From the NCBI GenBank assembly GCA_914767715.1, contig OU612068.1, positions 5,520,001-5,584,000 of the forward strand: DNA of 64,000 nt, in the 5' to 3' direction. Position numbers and translations under genes: made by a program. Below are positions 45,601-51,551 of this stretch, one piece after another. Numbering within the stretch: position 1 is the stretch's first letter; each line of letters begins with the position of its first letter. The notes under the pieces are model-generated. The model saw nothing but the letters and a program-made list of their open reading frames with translations. It ran no database searches and was not told the origin of the DNA. Source of the DNA: Membranipora membranacea (Eukaryota > Bryozoa > Gymnolaemata > Cheilostomatida > Membraniporidae).

Positions 45601-46156
45601 ACATGACTGAAGGTAATTTAAGTATTCTTGTCTTGATTCTAACCCACTCATGCATTCTGTTACACCCCCTGATCACCATAAAATGGCAGGCCCTGATAAC
45701 ATATGAATCTACATTGCGTGAATCAAACCACCATCAATCCAACTTACTTCACTTGCAAAAACTGCTCATTGGCTTCAGTTGAATGCTGCCTTGGCAGTCA
45801 CCTGCTAACTATGTTCTTTCCTTATTGTTTTGCAAGGCGGAAGGATACATTTCACAGATTTGATGCAGTCGGTGATAAAGTATAAGATGGGCTCCAGTGA
45901 GGTGACACGCCTTCCTGGTTTCGTACTAGAGATGATAGAGGCTCACTATTCTATTCACTTTCCTGAGATACAGAGTCTGAAAGTGACATCGAGTAGCAGG
46001 CAGTACCTCATCAAAGAATGGGCTGCCAATAAAATAGCAATATTCTGGAGAGCCTACAAACTGCGCCGGGAATTTTCACGCCTTGACCGGGTACTGAACT
46101 CCTTTTTATCTAACAATCAGAATGTTAAAACACCGGATAAGGTTTCTAAACCGTGA
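20505..46156 (+). CDS. Four-domain voltage-gated cation channel, Nav/para-like alpha subunit with D-S-D-T filter
   Basis: A pore-forming plasma-membrane channel with four repeats of six helices. I assembled 27 exons: 20505-20795, 21592-21741, 22261-22547, 22835-22935, 23420-23815, 24126-24337, 24599-24730, 25013-25669, 26186-26362, 26985-27166, 27616-27775, 28097-28338, 28633-28849, 29154-29327, 29655-29780, 34810-34956, 35176-35292, 40722-40775, 41255-41395, 41858-42078, 42620-42786, 43376-43561, 44028-44182, 44506-44662, 45106-45182, 45468-45612 and 45837-46156. They total 5391 nt (1796 residues) with every phase matching. Nav-specific features are the DI extracellular PVLCGN...CPPPYVC segment, the DII FTDFSHSMM pore, the DIII S6 FTLNLFIGVIIENFN, the short DIII-IV linker and the C-terminal EF/IQ region. 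Calcium channels and NALCN fit these landmarks less well. Start: first ATG before a continuous N-terminal exon. Confidence 0.93.
22261..24730 (+). CDS. Channel domain I (S1-S6)
   Basis: S1-S3 lie in exon 22261-22547 (PWNWLDFILTAAG), S4 in 22835-22935 (FRALRTIRILRT, four arginines at three-residue spacing), S5 and the long extracellular loop in 23420-23815, the pore in 24126-24337 and S6 in 24599-24730 (LLNVILAVIDTSY). The pore reads DALLATMQLVILDNWEDVY. The ring residue is Asp471 (codon 24311-24313), as in Nav channels. The S5-pore loop has an extra Thr/Ser-rich stretch that is probably glycosylated or disordered. Confidence 0.9.
22709..22753. repeat. 15-bp tandem repeat
   Basis: AGGATACTGAATAC repeated about three times in channel intron 3. 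Confidence 0.8.
23123..23411. repeat. Tandem duplication of 153 bp in channel intron 4
   Basis: The block starting TGGTATAATAAATATTCTGC at 23123 recurs at 23276 with few differences and ends just before the exon 5 acceptor. The coding exon is not duplicated. Confidence 0.9.
25013..25669 (+). CDS. Channel DI-DII cytoplasmic linker and DII S1
   Basis: A single 219-codon exon. Its first 165 or so residues are a hydrophilic linker with basic Ser motifs (RSSISKPS, QRSVSMAEGF, HRKSILKKS) that look like kinase sites. It ends in the first helix of domain II (HPVFQLFITMAILANVVVMA). The linker is shorter than in vertebrate Nav1 and matches none that I recognise. Confidence 0.88.
25500..28150 (+). CDS. 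Channel domain II
   Basis: S1 ends the linker exon. S2-S3 are in 26186-26362, S4-S5 in 26985-27166 (RAFRLLRVVRLAKVWQ across the splice), the pore in 27616-27775 and S6 across 27775/28097 (VIGNLIILNLYISILL). The pore reads FTDFSHSMMYAFIIMCGSYIE. The Nav consensus here is CGEWIE, so the acidic ring residue is Ser882 (codon 27674-27676) and the invariant Trp is Tyr. A palindromic TA tract follows the pore exon's donor. Confidence 0.9.
27440..27560 (+). repeat. Dispersed repeat copy A2
   Basis: Second copy of the 19490-19652 repeat, in channel intron 10, with the same order of sequence blocks and the same orientation. Confidence 0.6.
27800..27856. repeat. TA-rich palindrome after the DII pore exon
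   Basis: ATATATCAGGTATATA and its complement TATATACCTGATATAT enclose a TA run. It lies 25 bases after the donor at 27775. Confidence 0.8.
28351..28525. repeat. Degenerate short-period minisatellite
   Basis: Repeats of a roughly 10-bp unit like TTGATTCGAG / GGTGATTT through intron 12 of the channel gene. Confidence 0.75.
28633..41395 (+). CDS. Channel domain III
   Basis: The DII-III linker and S1 are in 28633-28849, S2-S3 in 29154-29327, S4 in 29655-29780 (SAFRALRCFRALRPLRF), S4-S5/S5 in 34810-34956, the extracellular loop and pore helix in 35176-35292 (FNNIGASYLSLFAI), the pore in 40722-40775 (ATLDSWTDIYEQ) and S6 in 41255-41395. The ring position, Lys in Nav1 and Glu in Nav2, is Asp1260 (codon 40731-40733). 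The introns before and after the pore exons are the two largest of the gene and hold the tRNA array, LINE, MITEs and lectin. Confidence 0.9.
29941..30020 (+). tRNA. tRNA-Asp-like copy 1, intron mostly deleted
   Basis: Shares the 5' half and anticodon GTC, but the insert is reduced to about 8 nt (80 bp total instead of 117). The T-arm (GGTTTGATTCC, then GCATC) has mismatches, so it is probably a pseudogene. Confidence 0.55.
30102..30218 (+). tRNA. tRNA-Asp(GTC)-like copy 2 with 45-nt intron
   Basis: The acceptor stem has one mismatch at pair 2-71. The anticodon stem CCTGC/GCAGG and T-arm GGGGTTCGATTCCCC are intact, and a T5 terminator follows. It is the last copy before the LINE. Confidence 0.65.
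30259..33206 (-). mobile_element. Decayed CR1/L2-like non-LTR retrotransposon (LINE)
   Basis: Reading right to left, an endonuclease domain (33205-32246: RSITADKHQELLQLTPGNDI, LTEAWL, LLIHGDFND, then SNDHFVIQ) is followed by reverse transcriptase (31666-30899: AEILPIPK, FDYSKAFDNTD, GVPQGSLLGPVLW, MKYADDST). Frame changes near 32200, 32000 and 31660 break the ORF. The 3' end at 30259 is a short ATTG tandem tail, typical of CR1/L2. It interrupts the 198-bp tRNA array between copies 2 and 3; array periodicity predicts an insert of about 2.94 kb. The 5' end is truncated within or before the endonuclease. Confidence 0.88.
33244..33360 (+). tRNA. tRNA-Asp(GTC) copy 3 with 45-nt intron, all stems intact
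   Basis: The acceptor TCCGTGA pairs perfectly with TCACGGA, discriminator G. A-box TAGTATAGTGGTGAGTAT, anticodon stem CCTGC/GCAGG, loop CTGTCA|intron|C and T-arm GGGGTTCGATTCCCC are all present. Removing 45 nt between positions 37 and 38 leaves a standard 72-nt tRNA-Asp. The intron contains an ACTGG...CCAGT self-complementary pair, and T5 follows the 3' end. Confidence 0.8.
33442..33558 (+). tRNA. tRNA-Asp-like copy 4, degenerate
   Basis: The acceptor 3' strand is TCAGGGA (a G-G mismatch), the anticodon stem has GCAAG, and the B-box is changed to GATTCGATTCC. Same 45-nt insert. Confidence 0.5.
33640..33756 (+). tRNA. tRNA-Asp-like copy 5, degenerate
   Basis: Shares the acceptor (TCAGGGA) and anticodon-stem (GCAAG) mismatches of copy 4, but its B-box is intact. 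The shared differences suggest copies 4 and 5 duplicated from each other. Confidence 0.5.
33838..33954 (+). tRNA. tRNA-Asp-like copy 6
   Basis: The acceptor TCTGTGA/TCACGGA has a G-T wobble at pair 3-70, the anticodon stem is intact, and the T-stem has one wobble (TTCCTC). It could still fold. Confidence 0.55.
34037..34153 (+). tRNA. tRNA-Asp-like copy 7 with broken B-box
   Basis: The acceptor and anticodon stems are perfect, but the T-loop reads GGGTACGATTACCC, breaking the TTC of the internal promoter. Confidence 0.5.
34235..34351 (+). tRNA. tRNA-Asp-like copy 8, degenerate
   Basis: Acceptor TCTGTGC/TCACGAA has mismatches, and the T-arm is altered (ACGGTTTGATTCC). The 45-nt insert is present. 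Confidence 0.45.
34431..34547 (+). tRNA. tRNA-Asp-like copy 9, degenerate
   Basis: The 5' acceptor strand is eroded (ATAGTGT) and the anticodon stem and T-arm carry changes. It is the end of the array. Confidence 0.4.
35300..35656. mobile_element. MITE with 20-bp TIRs carrying a tRNA-like core
   Basis: TACCGTAATCCCTCACCTAT at 35300-35319 is the exact reverse complement of 35637-35656. TA at the ends suggests Tc1/mariner-type duplication. Inside are repeated GGGGTGTCTTATAGCTGT units and a tRNA-like block at 35432-35503. The element starts 8 bases after the 5' splice site of channel exon 17. Confidence 0.8.
35432..35503 (+). repeat. tRNA-Thr(TGT)-like sequence inside the MITE
   Basis: TAGCTCAGTGGTAGAGCA is a good A-box/D-arm, CTTGTAA a Thr-type anticodon loop, and GAGTTCGAAACCC a good B-box. 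The anticodon stem has a mismatch and the acceptor is poor, so it is a tRNA-derived relic. Confidence 0.6.
36270..36331. repeat. Hairpin next to a possible LINE 3'-end relic
   Basis: TTTTTTTCTCACCTA and TAGGTGAGAAAAAAA flank a GC-rich 30-bp loop. Just upstream, GGCGACAAGAAGGGCATCCG (36225-36244) resembles a stretch common near the 3' ends of invertebrate retroelements, which I recognise only loosely. Confidence 0.5.
36545..36610. repeat. TA microsatellite
   Basis: Long AT/TA dinucleotide tract with a few interruptions in channel intron 17. Confidence 0.9.
37756..37763 (+). promoter_or_regulatory. TATA box of the nested lectin gene
   Basis: TATAAAAG 82 bases before the lectin ATG, leaving room for a short 5' UTR. 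Confidence 0.6.
37845..38867 (+). CDS. Secreted single-domain C-type lectin nested in channel intron 17; TGA at codon 6
   Basis: Three exons: 37845-37908 (signal peptide), 38299-38478 and 38638-38867. Exons 2-3 encode a complete C-type lectin domain: SDGW, FKFFGRSRATWPDAQRLC, LASF, YWIG, WTWGQPDN, WDDDYC and FICEKE. The QPD motif is the galactose-type calcium-site signature, and WDD replaces the usual WND. Exon 1 reads MRQSF, then TGA at 37860-37862, then IITLLLAGCAVFTAT, an ideal signal core in the same frame. The stop would block translation of the secreted form, so this is a recent pseudogene, an allele, or a sequencing error. It has its own TATA box and polyadenylation signal, so it is a nested gene, not channel exons. 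Confidence 0.75.
38950..38955 (+). terminator. Polyadenylation signal of the nested lectin gene
   Basis: ATTAAA 83 bases after the lectin stop codon (38865-38867). Confidence 0.45.
39101..39427. mobile_element. Inverted-repeat element with a tRNA-like core
   Basis: 39101-39126 and 39402-39427 are near-perfect inverted repeats (left contains GGTTCCATGGGTCGATT). A second palindrome, GGTTAGAATCCAGTGGATTC with its complement, lies at about 39150-39175. The centre holds a minus-strand tRNA-like sequence. Confidence 0.7.
39208..39295 (-). repeat. tRNA-like sequence in the 39.1-kb element
   Basis: GTCGTGG at the 5' end pairs fully with CCGCGGC at the 3' end (with G-T). TGGCTGAATGGTTAGCGCG is D-arm-like and GGGGTTCAAGTCCC a B-box. 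The anticodon arm is too long for a normal tRNA, so it is a tRNA-derived (SINE-head) relic or an intron-bearing pseudogene. Confidence 0.5.
40065..40113. repeat. Perfect 16-bp hairpin
   Basis: TAGCCTTGTCATGTGG and CCACATGACAAGGCTA are separated by 17 bases in channel intron 17. Confidence 0.85.
41858..42005 (+). CDS. Channel DIII-DIV linker (inactivation-gate position)
   Basis: Residues 1322 onward read MEGKSLRTIMMSDRQRQFF, aligning with the Nav gate ...IFMTEEQKKYY. The hydrophobic triad is IMM (codons 41882-41890): the central Phe, whose loss abolishes fast inactivation in mammalian Nav channels, is Met. The linker keeps the short Nav length. Confidence 0.85.
41990..45135 (+). CDS. Channel domain IV
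   Basis: S1 is at the end of exon 41858-42078, S2-S3 in 42620-42786 (FKSGWNIMDSVVVLL), S4-S5 in 43376-43561 (RIVRMFKIFKTFKLAR then LSLPALFNVFLLL), the pore in 44028-44182 and S6 across 44506-44662 and 45106-45182 (ILINTYIAIVLENFLEL). The pore reads LMVLFSMMTGTGWTQVF. The Nav consensus Ala of the ring is Thr1557 (codon 44159-44161). The exon 22 acceptor is TTACCGGTTCAG, because an upstream AG would bring in a stop. Confidence 0.88.
42290..42480. repeat. Imperfect foldback repeat in channel intron 20
   Basis: CTGCAGATTTTCTGTCA at the left and TGACAGAAAAA...AAAATCTGCAG at the right are inverted, with ATCAGATTTT/AAAATCTGAT inside. The segment CTCCAATGATAGCTT also occurs near 48125, so it is a dispersed family. 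Confidence 0.55.
45106..46156 (+). CDS. Channel C-terminal EF-hand-like and IQ-like region
   Basis: Exons 45106-45182, 45468-45612 and 45837-46156 encode FYYVWAEYDPNETQFIHMSQL, aligning with the Nav C-terminal EF-like start (VWEKFDPDATQF). They then give KPNKIRIAIMDVDMTEGGRIHF and KIAIFWRAYKLRREF at the IQ-motif position (calmodulin site in Nav), where Gln is Trp. The TGA stop is at 46154-46156. Confidence 0.88.
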
Positions 46157-46252
46157 AACAAGGATGTGCTCTAACCTTACAATGTTGTTGAAGACATAGA
46201 TCAGTGGAGTGAAGGTTTATATATTAGTGGTGAATTAAAAATAATAACCATA

Positions 46253-46258
46253 AATAAA
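46253..46258 (+). terminator. Polyadenylation signal of the channel gene
   Basis: AATAAA 97 bases after the channel stop codon, in an AT-rich 3' UTR. Confidence 0.6.
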
Positions 46259-46376
46259 AATCATATTACACTCTTCTCAAGGAGTCATATCCATGCAATG
46301 CAACATTAAATATCCAGTTTGATAATGAGGTAAACAGAAGTCAGAAAGATCAATTTGGTTCCCACTGGTGAGGATT

Positions 46377-46496
46377 AGAACAAGTATGTTCCCTCTGTGG
46401 TAGCGGAGGGATATTGAAAATGTTTGTTATCGAGGCGCCTTGATACCAAACATTTGCAATATCCCTCTGCCATCATAGAGGTAACAAACTTGTTCT
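46377..46496. repeat. 120-bp near-palindrome after the channel gene
   Basis: Two roughly 50-bp arms (AGAACAAGT...AATGTTTG) are inverted copies with few mismatches around a 20-bp centre. It lies 119 bp beyond the AATAAA of the channel gene. Confidence 0.8.
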
Positions 46497-47557
46497 AGGT
46501 GAATATACTGTCTTTCTATATCATCATTAAATTTTAGCTGTTTGTTTGGTATTTGCCTCATATATGGTGTGATAAGATTGGTCATGCGACTTCTCCTTGC
46601 TGTAATATCTGGCTGTATTGAATTAAATATATATTCATATATATATATATATATTTGTGTTTATGAATATAGGATACCAGTTGAGACACGGAATTTAATA
46701 CCAATTACCATCTATTGGAAGTTGGTTTTGTTTGTGCTTACCTTGATATCTTCAATCTTGTATTTCCTGCCATTTGCCAACATGGTTAAAACCAATTGCT
46801 GGTTGGTATTCCCATAAACGATATATTAATAAATCGTGAGATATTTCAGCATAATGGCATAAGCCTTTTGCAAAATAAGGCGATGTCCAATATTGTTCGA
46901 ACGCATCCTTTGTTGCCAGCTAAGCAGTTGCCTTGACCTTTGACATCATCACTCTCAAGCTCAGATTTTCATCTGTCTTGCTTACACTTGAGCACCAAGT
47001 TTTACATGTTGGCAGCATAGGGGTCATCATAAGTACGCTAGTGGAGTAAATTATAACTGGAGCTTAGTTTCTCTACAATGGGAGATTCATTGTTAGCTTG
47101 CATTATTTTTAAGAGCAGAATTTTAAGTTTAGATGAAATATGTTAGCTATAGCTATGGATTGGAGCATAGATATTCCCTCCTGCTAATACTCTACTCCTC
47201 TAAGGTGTTTTGCTGTTTTAGAGTGACAAAATAGCAGTCGTAGTTGTTCTCTCAGGACAAGGAAGATGATAAATCTTGACTGTCAAGGACTGCAATCTGG
47301 TTTGATGCAAATGTCTAATAAATAATGCTATCCATGGAAAAATGAGTCAATGTTAAAAATTTAAAATCACAGTGATTTGTTCCACATGGGAGTTGTTGTC
47401 TGTCGGTTAAAAAATATGTTGGTTAAAATCGCAAGGGTTAGTCACCTACCACATCGTGGCGGCGACATAGTGTGTGCCTCAAGGGCAAGGCTGCAATGTC
47501 TGCGCCAATTTGATCTCAGTTTGTACGCAGGTTGGAGCACACCTCGGGGTCCAACAA

Positions 47558-47632
47558 CTCCCAGGATTCGATCCCACGACCTTCAACACTTGCATGCTGA
47601 AGGACTGGCGCTCTAACCACTGAGCCACCTCC
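47558..47632 (-). repeat. tRNA-derived SINE-like sequence
   Basis: On the minus strand GGAGGTGGCTCAGTGGTTAG, then a CCTTCA...TGAAGG hairpin at the anticodon position, then GGGATCGAATCC as B-box. It has head-type promoter elements without a clean cloverleaf. Confidence 0.55.
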
Positions 47633-48995
47633 TACTCACTATCTTCATTCCCTGATGATTCAGAATCAATTGTCTGTCTAATATCATCTCTCCCAGCACC
47701 ATATTATAAAAACCTGATCAATCACAATGAAATTCAGTAACAGGAAGGGAGGTGTCATGAAATATACAGCTAAATTTGTTTTGCAAAAGAATTCCATAAA
47801 TATATTAAGTTATTGTATTAAATATAGAATTGTTTTGTATTACAATAACATAAAATATATAATATATGTTATTCTGAATTTTTTTTCTGCAATTAATATT
47901 TTCAGGTTGGATTTATGTAATATTCAAAATTCAAAGCTTAAATATTATTATTTCTCTTTATTTGAATGATATATTTATTATGTTATATAATATAATAAAT
48001 ATGGAATTATATTCGCAGTCAATTTTTGTCTCAAAAAGTGGGTCAGCATAATCCGCCTATGAAATTACCCTCATTTTGTTTCTATCTTAATTTCCCTGGC
48101 TGCCAGACCAAAAAGTGTGATCTGCTCCAATGATAGCTTATAAAAAAAAGTGCCAATTTATTGTCTCATCTGCTCAGCGCCCCCTATAATAAGGGACAAC
48201 TCCTGACACAACCCCATTGTTTTGAATAATTTCACTACCCAATCAACACTGAGGCAAATCAAACCCCATGGAAGTTTAGTCTGATTCAAAAAAGATTGAT
48301 ACAAAATGGCCCAAGTCCATCCTAGTAAATATTGTTATTTTTCTACTGTTTGATAAGCCTGCACCAAGAATTGTGAGAGAACTGGATTCAATGAGAGCTT
48401 GGTTGAACCAGGTCTCAAAAACCTGTTCACAGTTTATCACTCTGTCAATGTCCACAACCACATTCTAGGAACTATTCTGACAATTTGAATGTCACATTGC
48501 GTTGTATTTAATATTTTTTCTTTCCTTTTAGACCAGAAGTGGTGAAAATATCAAAGTCACACTCATGTCATGTTTGTACTGCTATGGATGGTGTGCGGAG
48601 TCAGCATAGTATCAACAGGGATCAATTGCGATCAGCTTATATAATCCATTGTCACTGTCAGTAATGAAGAACAGGTTATTCCCACACCATTTTTTTATTG
48701 CAGTATAAACATAATTTTATGTCACATTACCAGAAAAACCAAATGATATCAGCGATTTTATCGAGATATTAGTGTCAGCCATTGGTATTCATGCAAACCA
48801 TGTTTTACAAAAAAATCCGAATAGTTTAAATGCTGAAATACATATGAGCACTTGTCATTCATGTTATTTCCATCCTTGGTCTGGGAAGTTTTCTTATTTT
48901 CTTATCTCTTGTCGTGGTTTGAGTATACTGTGAAAAAAGAAAAATTCACTGATTAATCAAGTCAAACTGGTTCATATTTTCCCACTATGATATAC

Positions 48996-49958
48996 TTAAA
49001 AGGCCAAGCCCAATGAAGTTCTAAGTGTTGTCATGTTTTACTTTAGGTGATGAGCTTTCAGATGAGCCATTGGACAAGATTCTACACCTACCATAACCCG
49101 ACCTGCTGATGCTCAAAGATGACATCTCCATCACACAGTCAATAAATTCAGTCACATTGAGAAACCATTTAAATGTCCTTGACCTTCTGACGTCATAGAT
49201 AGTGTTTAACATTTGCCACTATTGGTTTTTACTGTTCGTATTATCAATTGTTATTTGATTGTTCTTAGCAAAAATATCCAATAAAAATTAAGGTGATTGT
49301 AGCCTGATATCTTATACACTCATTCCAAAGTTTTTGAGGGGATCTGTACCATCACTCCCCTAATATTTGGATTGCTCTGTCAGAGCTTCCCAAAAGTTAC
49401 AAACTTATTCAATGCCTGGAGGCGTTTTGTCAGACAAAATCAGGTATGTTACTAAGTCCTATGCAATGGGCTTCTCAGGCTTGCCAACTCTCATTCATTG
49501 AGTATGAGTCTCACTAGATAGCCACTAGAAACTACGTAGGCAATGAGTAGTAAAGAATGCGTGACTCATGAGGTAAGGATATGAAGGCTATGAGTGAGGT
49601 ATGACTTGACTACTATGAGACATTTTATTTTGCCCCATAGGCTAATTCAATCAAGTTTCTATATGTTTTCGTTGAGCATTGATTGAAAATACTCTGGCCA
49701 GCGATACATTTTTTTTCAAGTTCAATACATACATGTAGGCCTACTAACTAAATTTAAATTTATCCGGTATCACAGTAATTTAAGACTGCTTGTGACGTCA
49801 TGAGCTGGGACCATGACTGTTTTCATGAAGCATCAGCTTTGAGCATCAACAGATCTACCTGTGGTAGGTGTAGAGTTTTGTCCAATGGCTCAAATGAGAG
49901 CTTAGAACCTCATGAAAAACATACAGTAAGTTAGAACTTCATTGGGCTTGGCCTTTAA
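48996..49958. mobile_element. TTAA-flanked non-autonomous DNA element with long inverted repeats
   Basis: The left end TTAA-AAGGCCAAGCCCAATGAAG mirrors the right end CTTCATTGGGCTTGGCCT-TTAA. Similarity continues inward about 110-140 bp on both arms (shared GAGCCATTGGACAA and CTACACCTACCA, inverted). TTAA target duplications are characteristic of the piggyBac superfamily. No transposase ORF is present in the 963 bp. Confidence 0.75.
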
Positions 49959-50177
49959 GGATGCAAAAGATAGCAATTAAACGCTGATGCAAAATGAAAG
50001 AATGTGCACAGCTTAGATCATGAGAGATTCATAATTTTGTAGTAATGAAAATTAAGTTAACTGTCTGAGAATTTGAGTATTAGTTACTTCACACAGCTTC
50101 AGACATTTCTTTTTTCGAGAAAAAAAATTCATTTTAGGAAATGTCATTGCAACTTTTGATTTAATGAATATAAAATA

Positions 50178-50236
50178 CACAGAAACAGTTACTGTAGTTT
50201 CATGTAATATATGAATCTACAGTAACTGTTTCTGTG
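50178..50236. repeat. Perfect 20-bp hairpin downstream of the modular gene
   Basis: CACAGAAACAGTTACTGTAG and its exact complement are separated by 19 bases, about 125-180 bp after the modular gene's stop codon on the minus strand. Confidence 0.85.
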
Positions 50237-50360
50237 CCCATTATGCTGCCATTAGAAATCATGAGAATCGAACCACATATCAGAAAGAATCTACCCCATT
50301 TATCTATGAAGACAATATATGATATTTAAATATTTGAAAATTTGCCACATCTCTCCTCAC

Positions 50361-51551
50361 CTAATTCTTGTCCATCATCCATGCTTCAGGAGCTGTCTTA
50401 TCGTTTTTGAGTTTTAAACAGATTGCAGTCAGAGTCGGTTTGGGTTCATCCATACCACTAAGCTTTATCCAGAGACAGCTTTTATCATCATGGGCAAGAT
50501 CGATTATTCGAGTCCGGGTAAATGAGTCCTTCCTAGCACAGCCGGTCATCCCATATCTAGTAAATTCAAATAATCATACATATGGCAAAGTCTAACTGCG
50601 ACAATCAGCCATCACAGGCTGGTCATAATCACAGTATTCTGGATGTATGGTGAAGATTAAATTCAACTACCTCAATAATTTCACAAACTACAAAATGGAA
50701 CTCGAAAGACACTCAAGATAATTCTATGCAAATGTTAGGTCTGTAGTGAGTCTTACCCTTCAGGACACTTGATTTTTTCTCCTGCTGGTACCTGTTTTGT
50801 TAGGACTTTAACATCAGAAAACAAGTCGGCTTTTAAACACACCGCCCTTACCTACAGAGATAATAGATACGACAAACTTATTTTGCGGCCTGATGACATG
50901 TGGTGGCATGTGATGTTTTACTGGACTTGGTGCATGCTACACTGGATCAATATGAAGCACTCAGAATTGTAGTTTGGAAATTATGGCAATCATCAATGCA
51001 GAAAAATAAGACTTCAAACTTCTATGATGTTTAATAATATGTATGTGGTTTCTGCACTCACTGAAGCTGTTACTGATACTGCTGCTGCGGGACTGAATGC
51101 ACTGCAGGTTCTTGGTGACTCCCACATAGCACCAGCACAGGTCATTGTGTCCTCACAAAAGCATTTAGCAGCATATCTGTCAGCTAGGAAAGTAAAAAGC
51201 ATAACATGTGCAAGCATATAGTTTTATTTATATTGAATATAAATATATATATTAAAATTTTTATTTTTATTTAAACATATATAAATAAATTTTCATTTAA
51301 TAATAAGACAGCTTTTCAAATCTTGATGACTGGAATTTTTTTCTTACAAGAATTGAATTGAGTTAGCTGCAACTCTACCCCTCTATGGGGTGTGATCAGA
51401 TAAAGGAATTCCTTGATAGCCAAAATGCAAATTAAATGTAAATTGATTTGGGGAAACCTTTAACCATCCCTCTTAATACAAAAAAAGAGAGAAATACCTG
51501 GACATGTGAAAGTGGATTTGACTTCATTGTCCTCAAATCTGTTCGGCAGTC
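50361..51551 (-). CDS. ABCD module 4 and C-terminus
   Basis: A: GLPNRFEDNEVKSTFTCP. B: RYAAKCFCEDTMTCAGAMW...RTC. C: VRAVCLKADLFSD...KIKCPE. D: MTGCARKDSFTRTR...SCLWIKLSG...LTAICLKL, then a polar tail to TAG at 50363-50361. Exon lengths differ slightly from modules 1-3 (54, 122, 95 nt) but the phases are preserved. Confidence 0.8.

Larger units (their letters stand above)
46157..50360. other. Convergent intergenic region
   Basis: Holds the 3' UTR of the channel gene, a 120-bp palindrome, a tRNA-like SINE, very AT-rich sequence at 47750-48010, the TTAA-flanked element and a 20-bp hairpin. No supported coding exons are seen. Confidence 0.7.

Noticed and set aside
20505-46156. Channel as a calcium channel or NALCN
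   Set aside because: The DI extracellular cysteines, the DII FTDFSHS pore helix, the short DIII-IV linker and the DPNETQF C-terminal start are sodium-channel features. The ring is not EEEE, EEKE or similar.
47727-47969. 80-codon ORF in the convergent gap
   Set aside because: Extremely AT-rich with Ile/Tyr/Asn/Lys composition, as expected of random AT-rich DNA; no motif.
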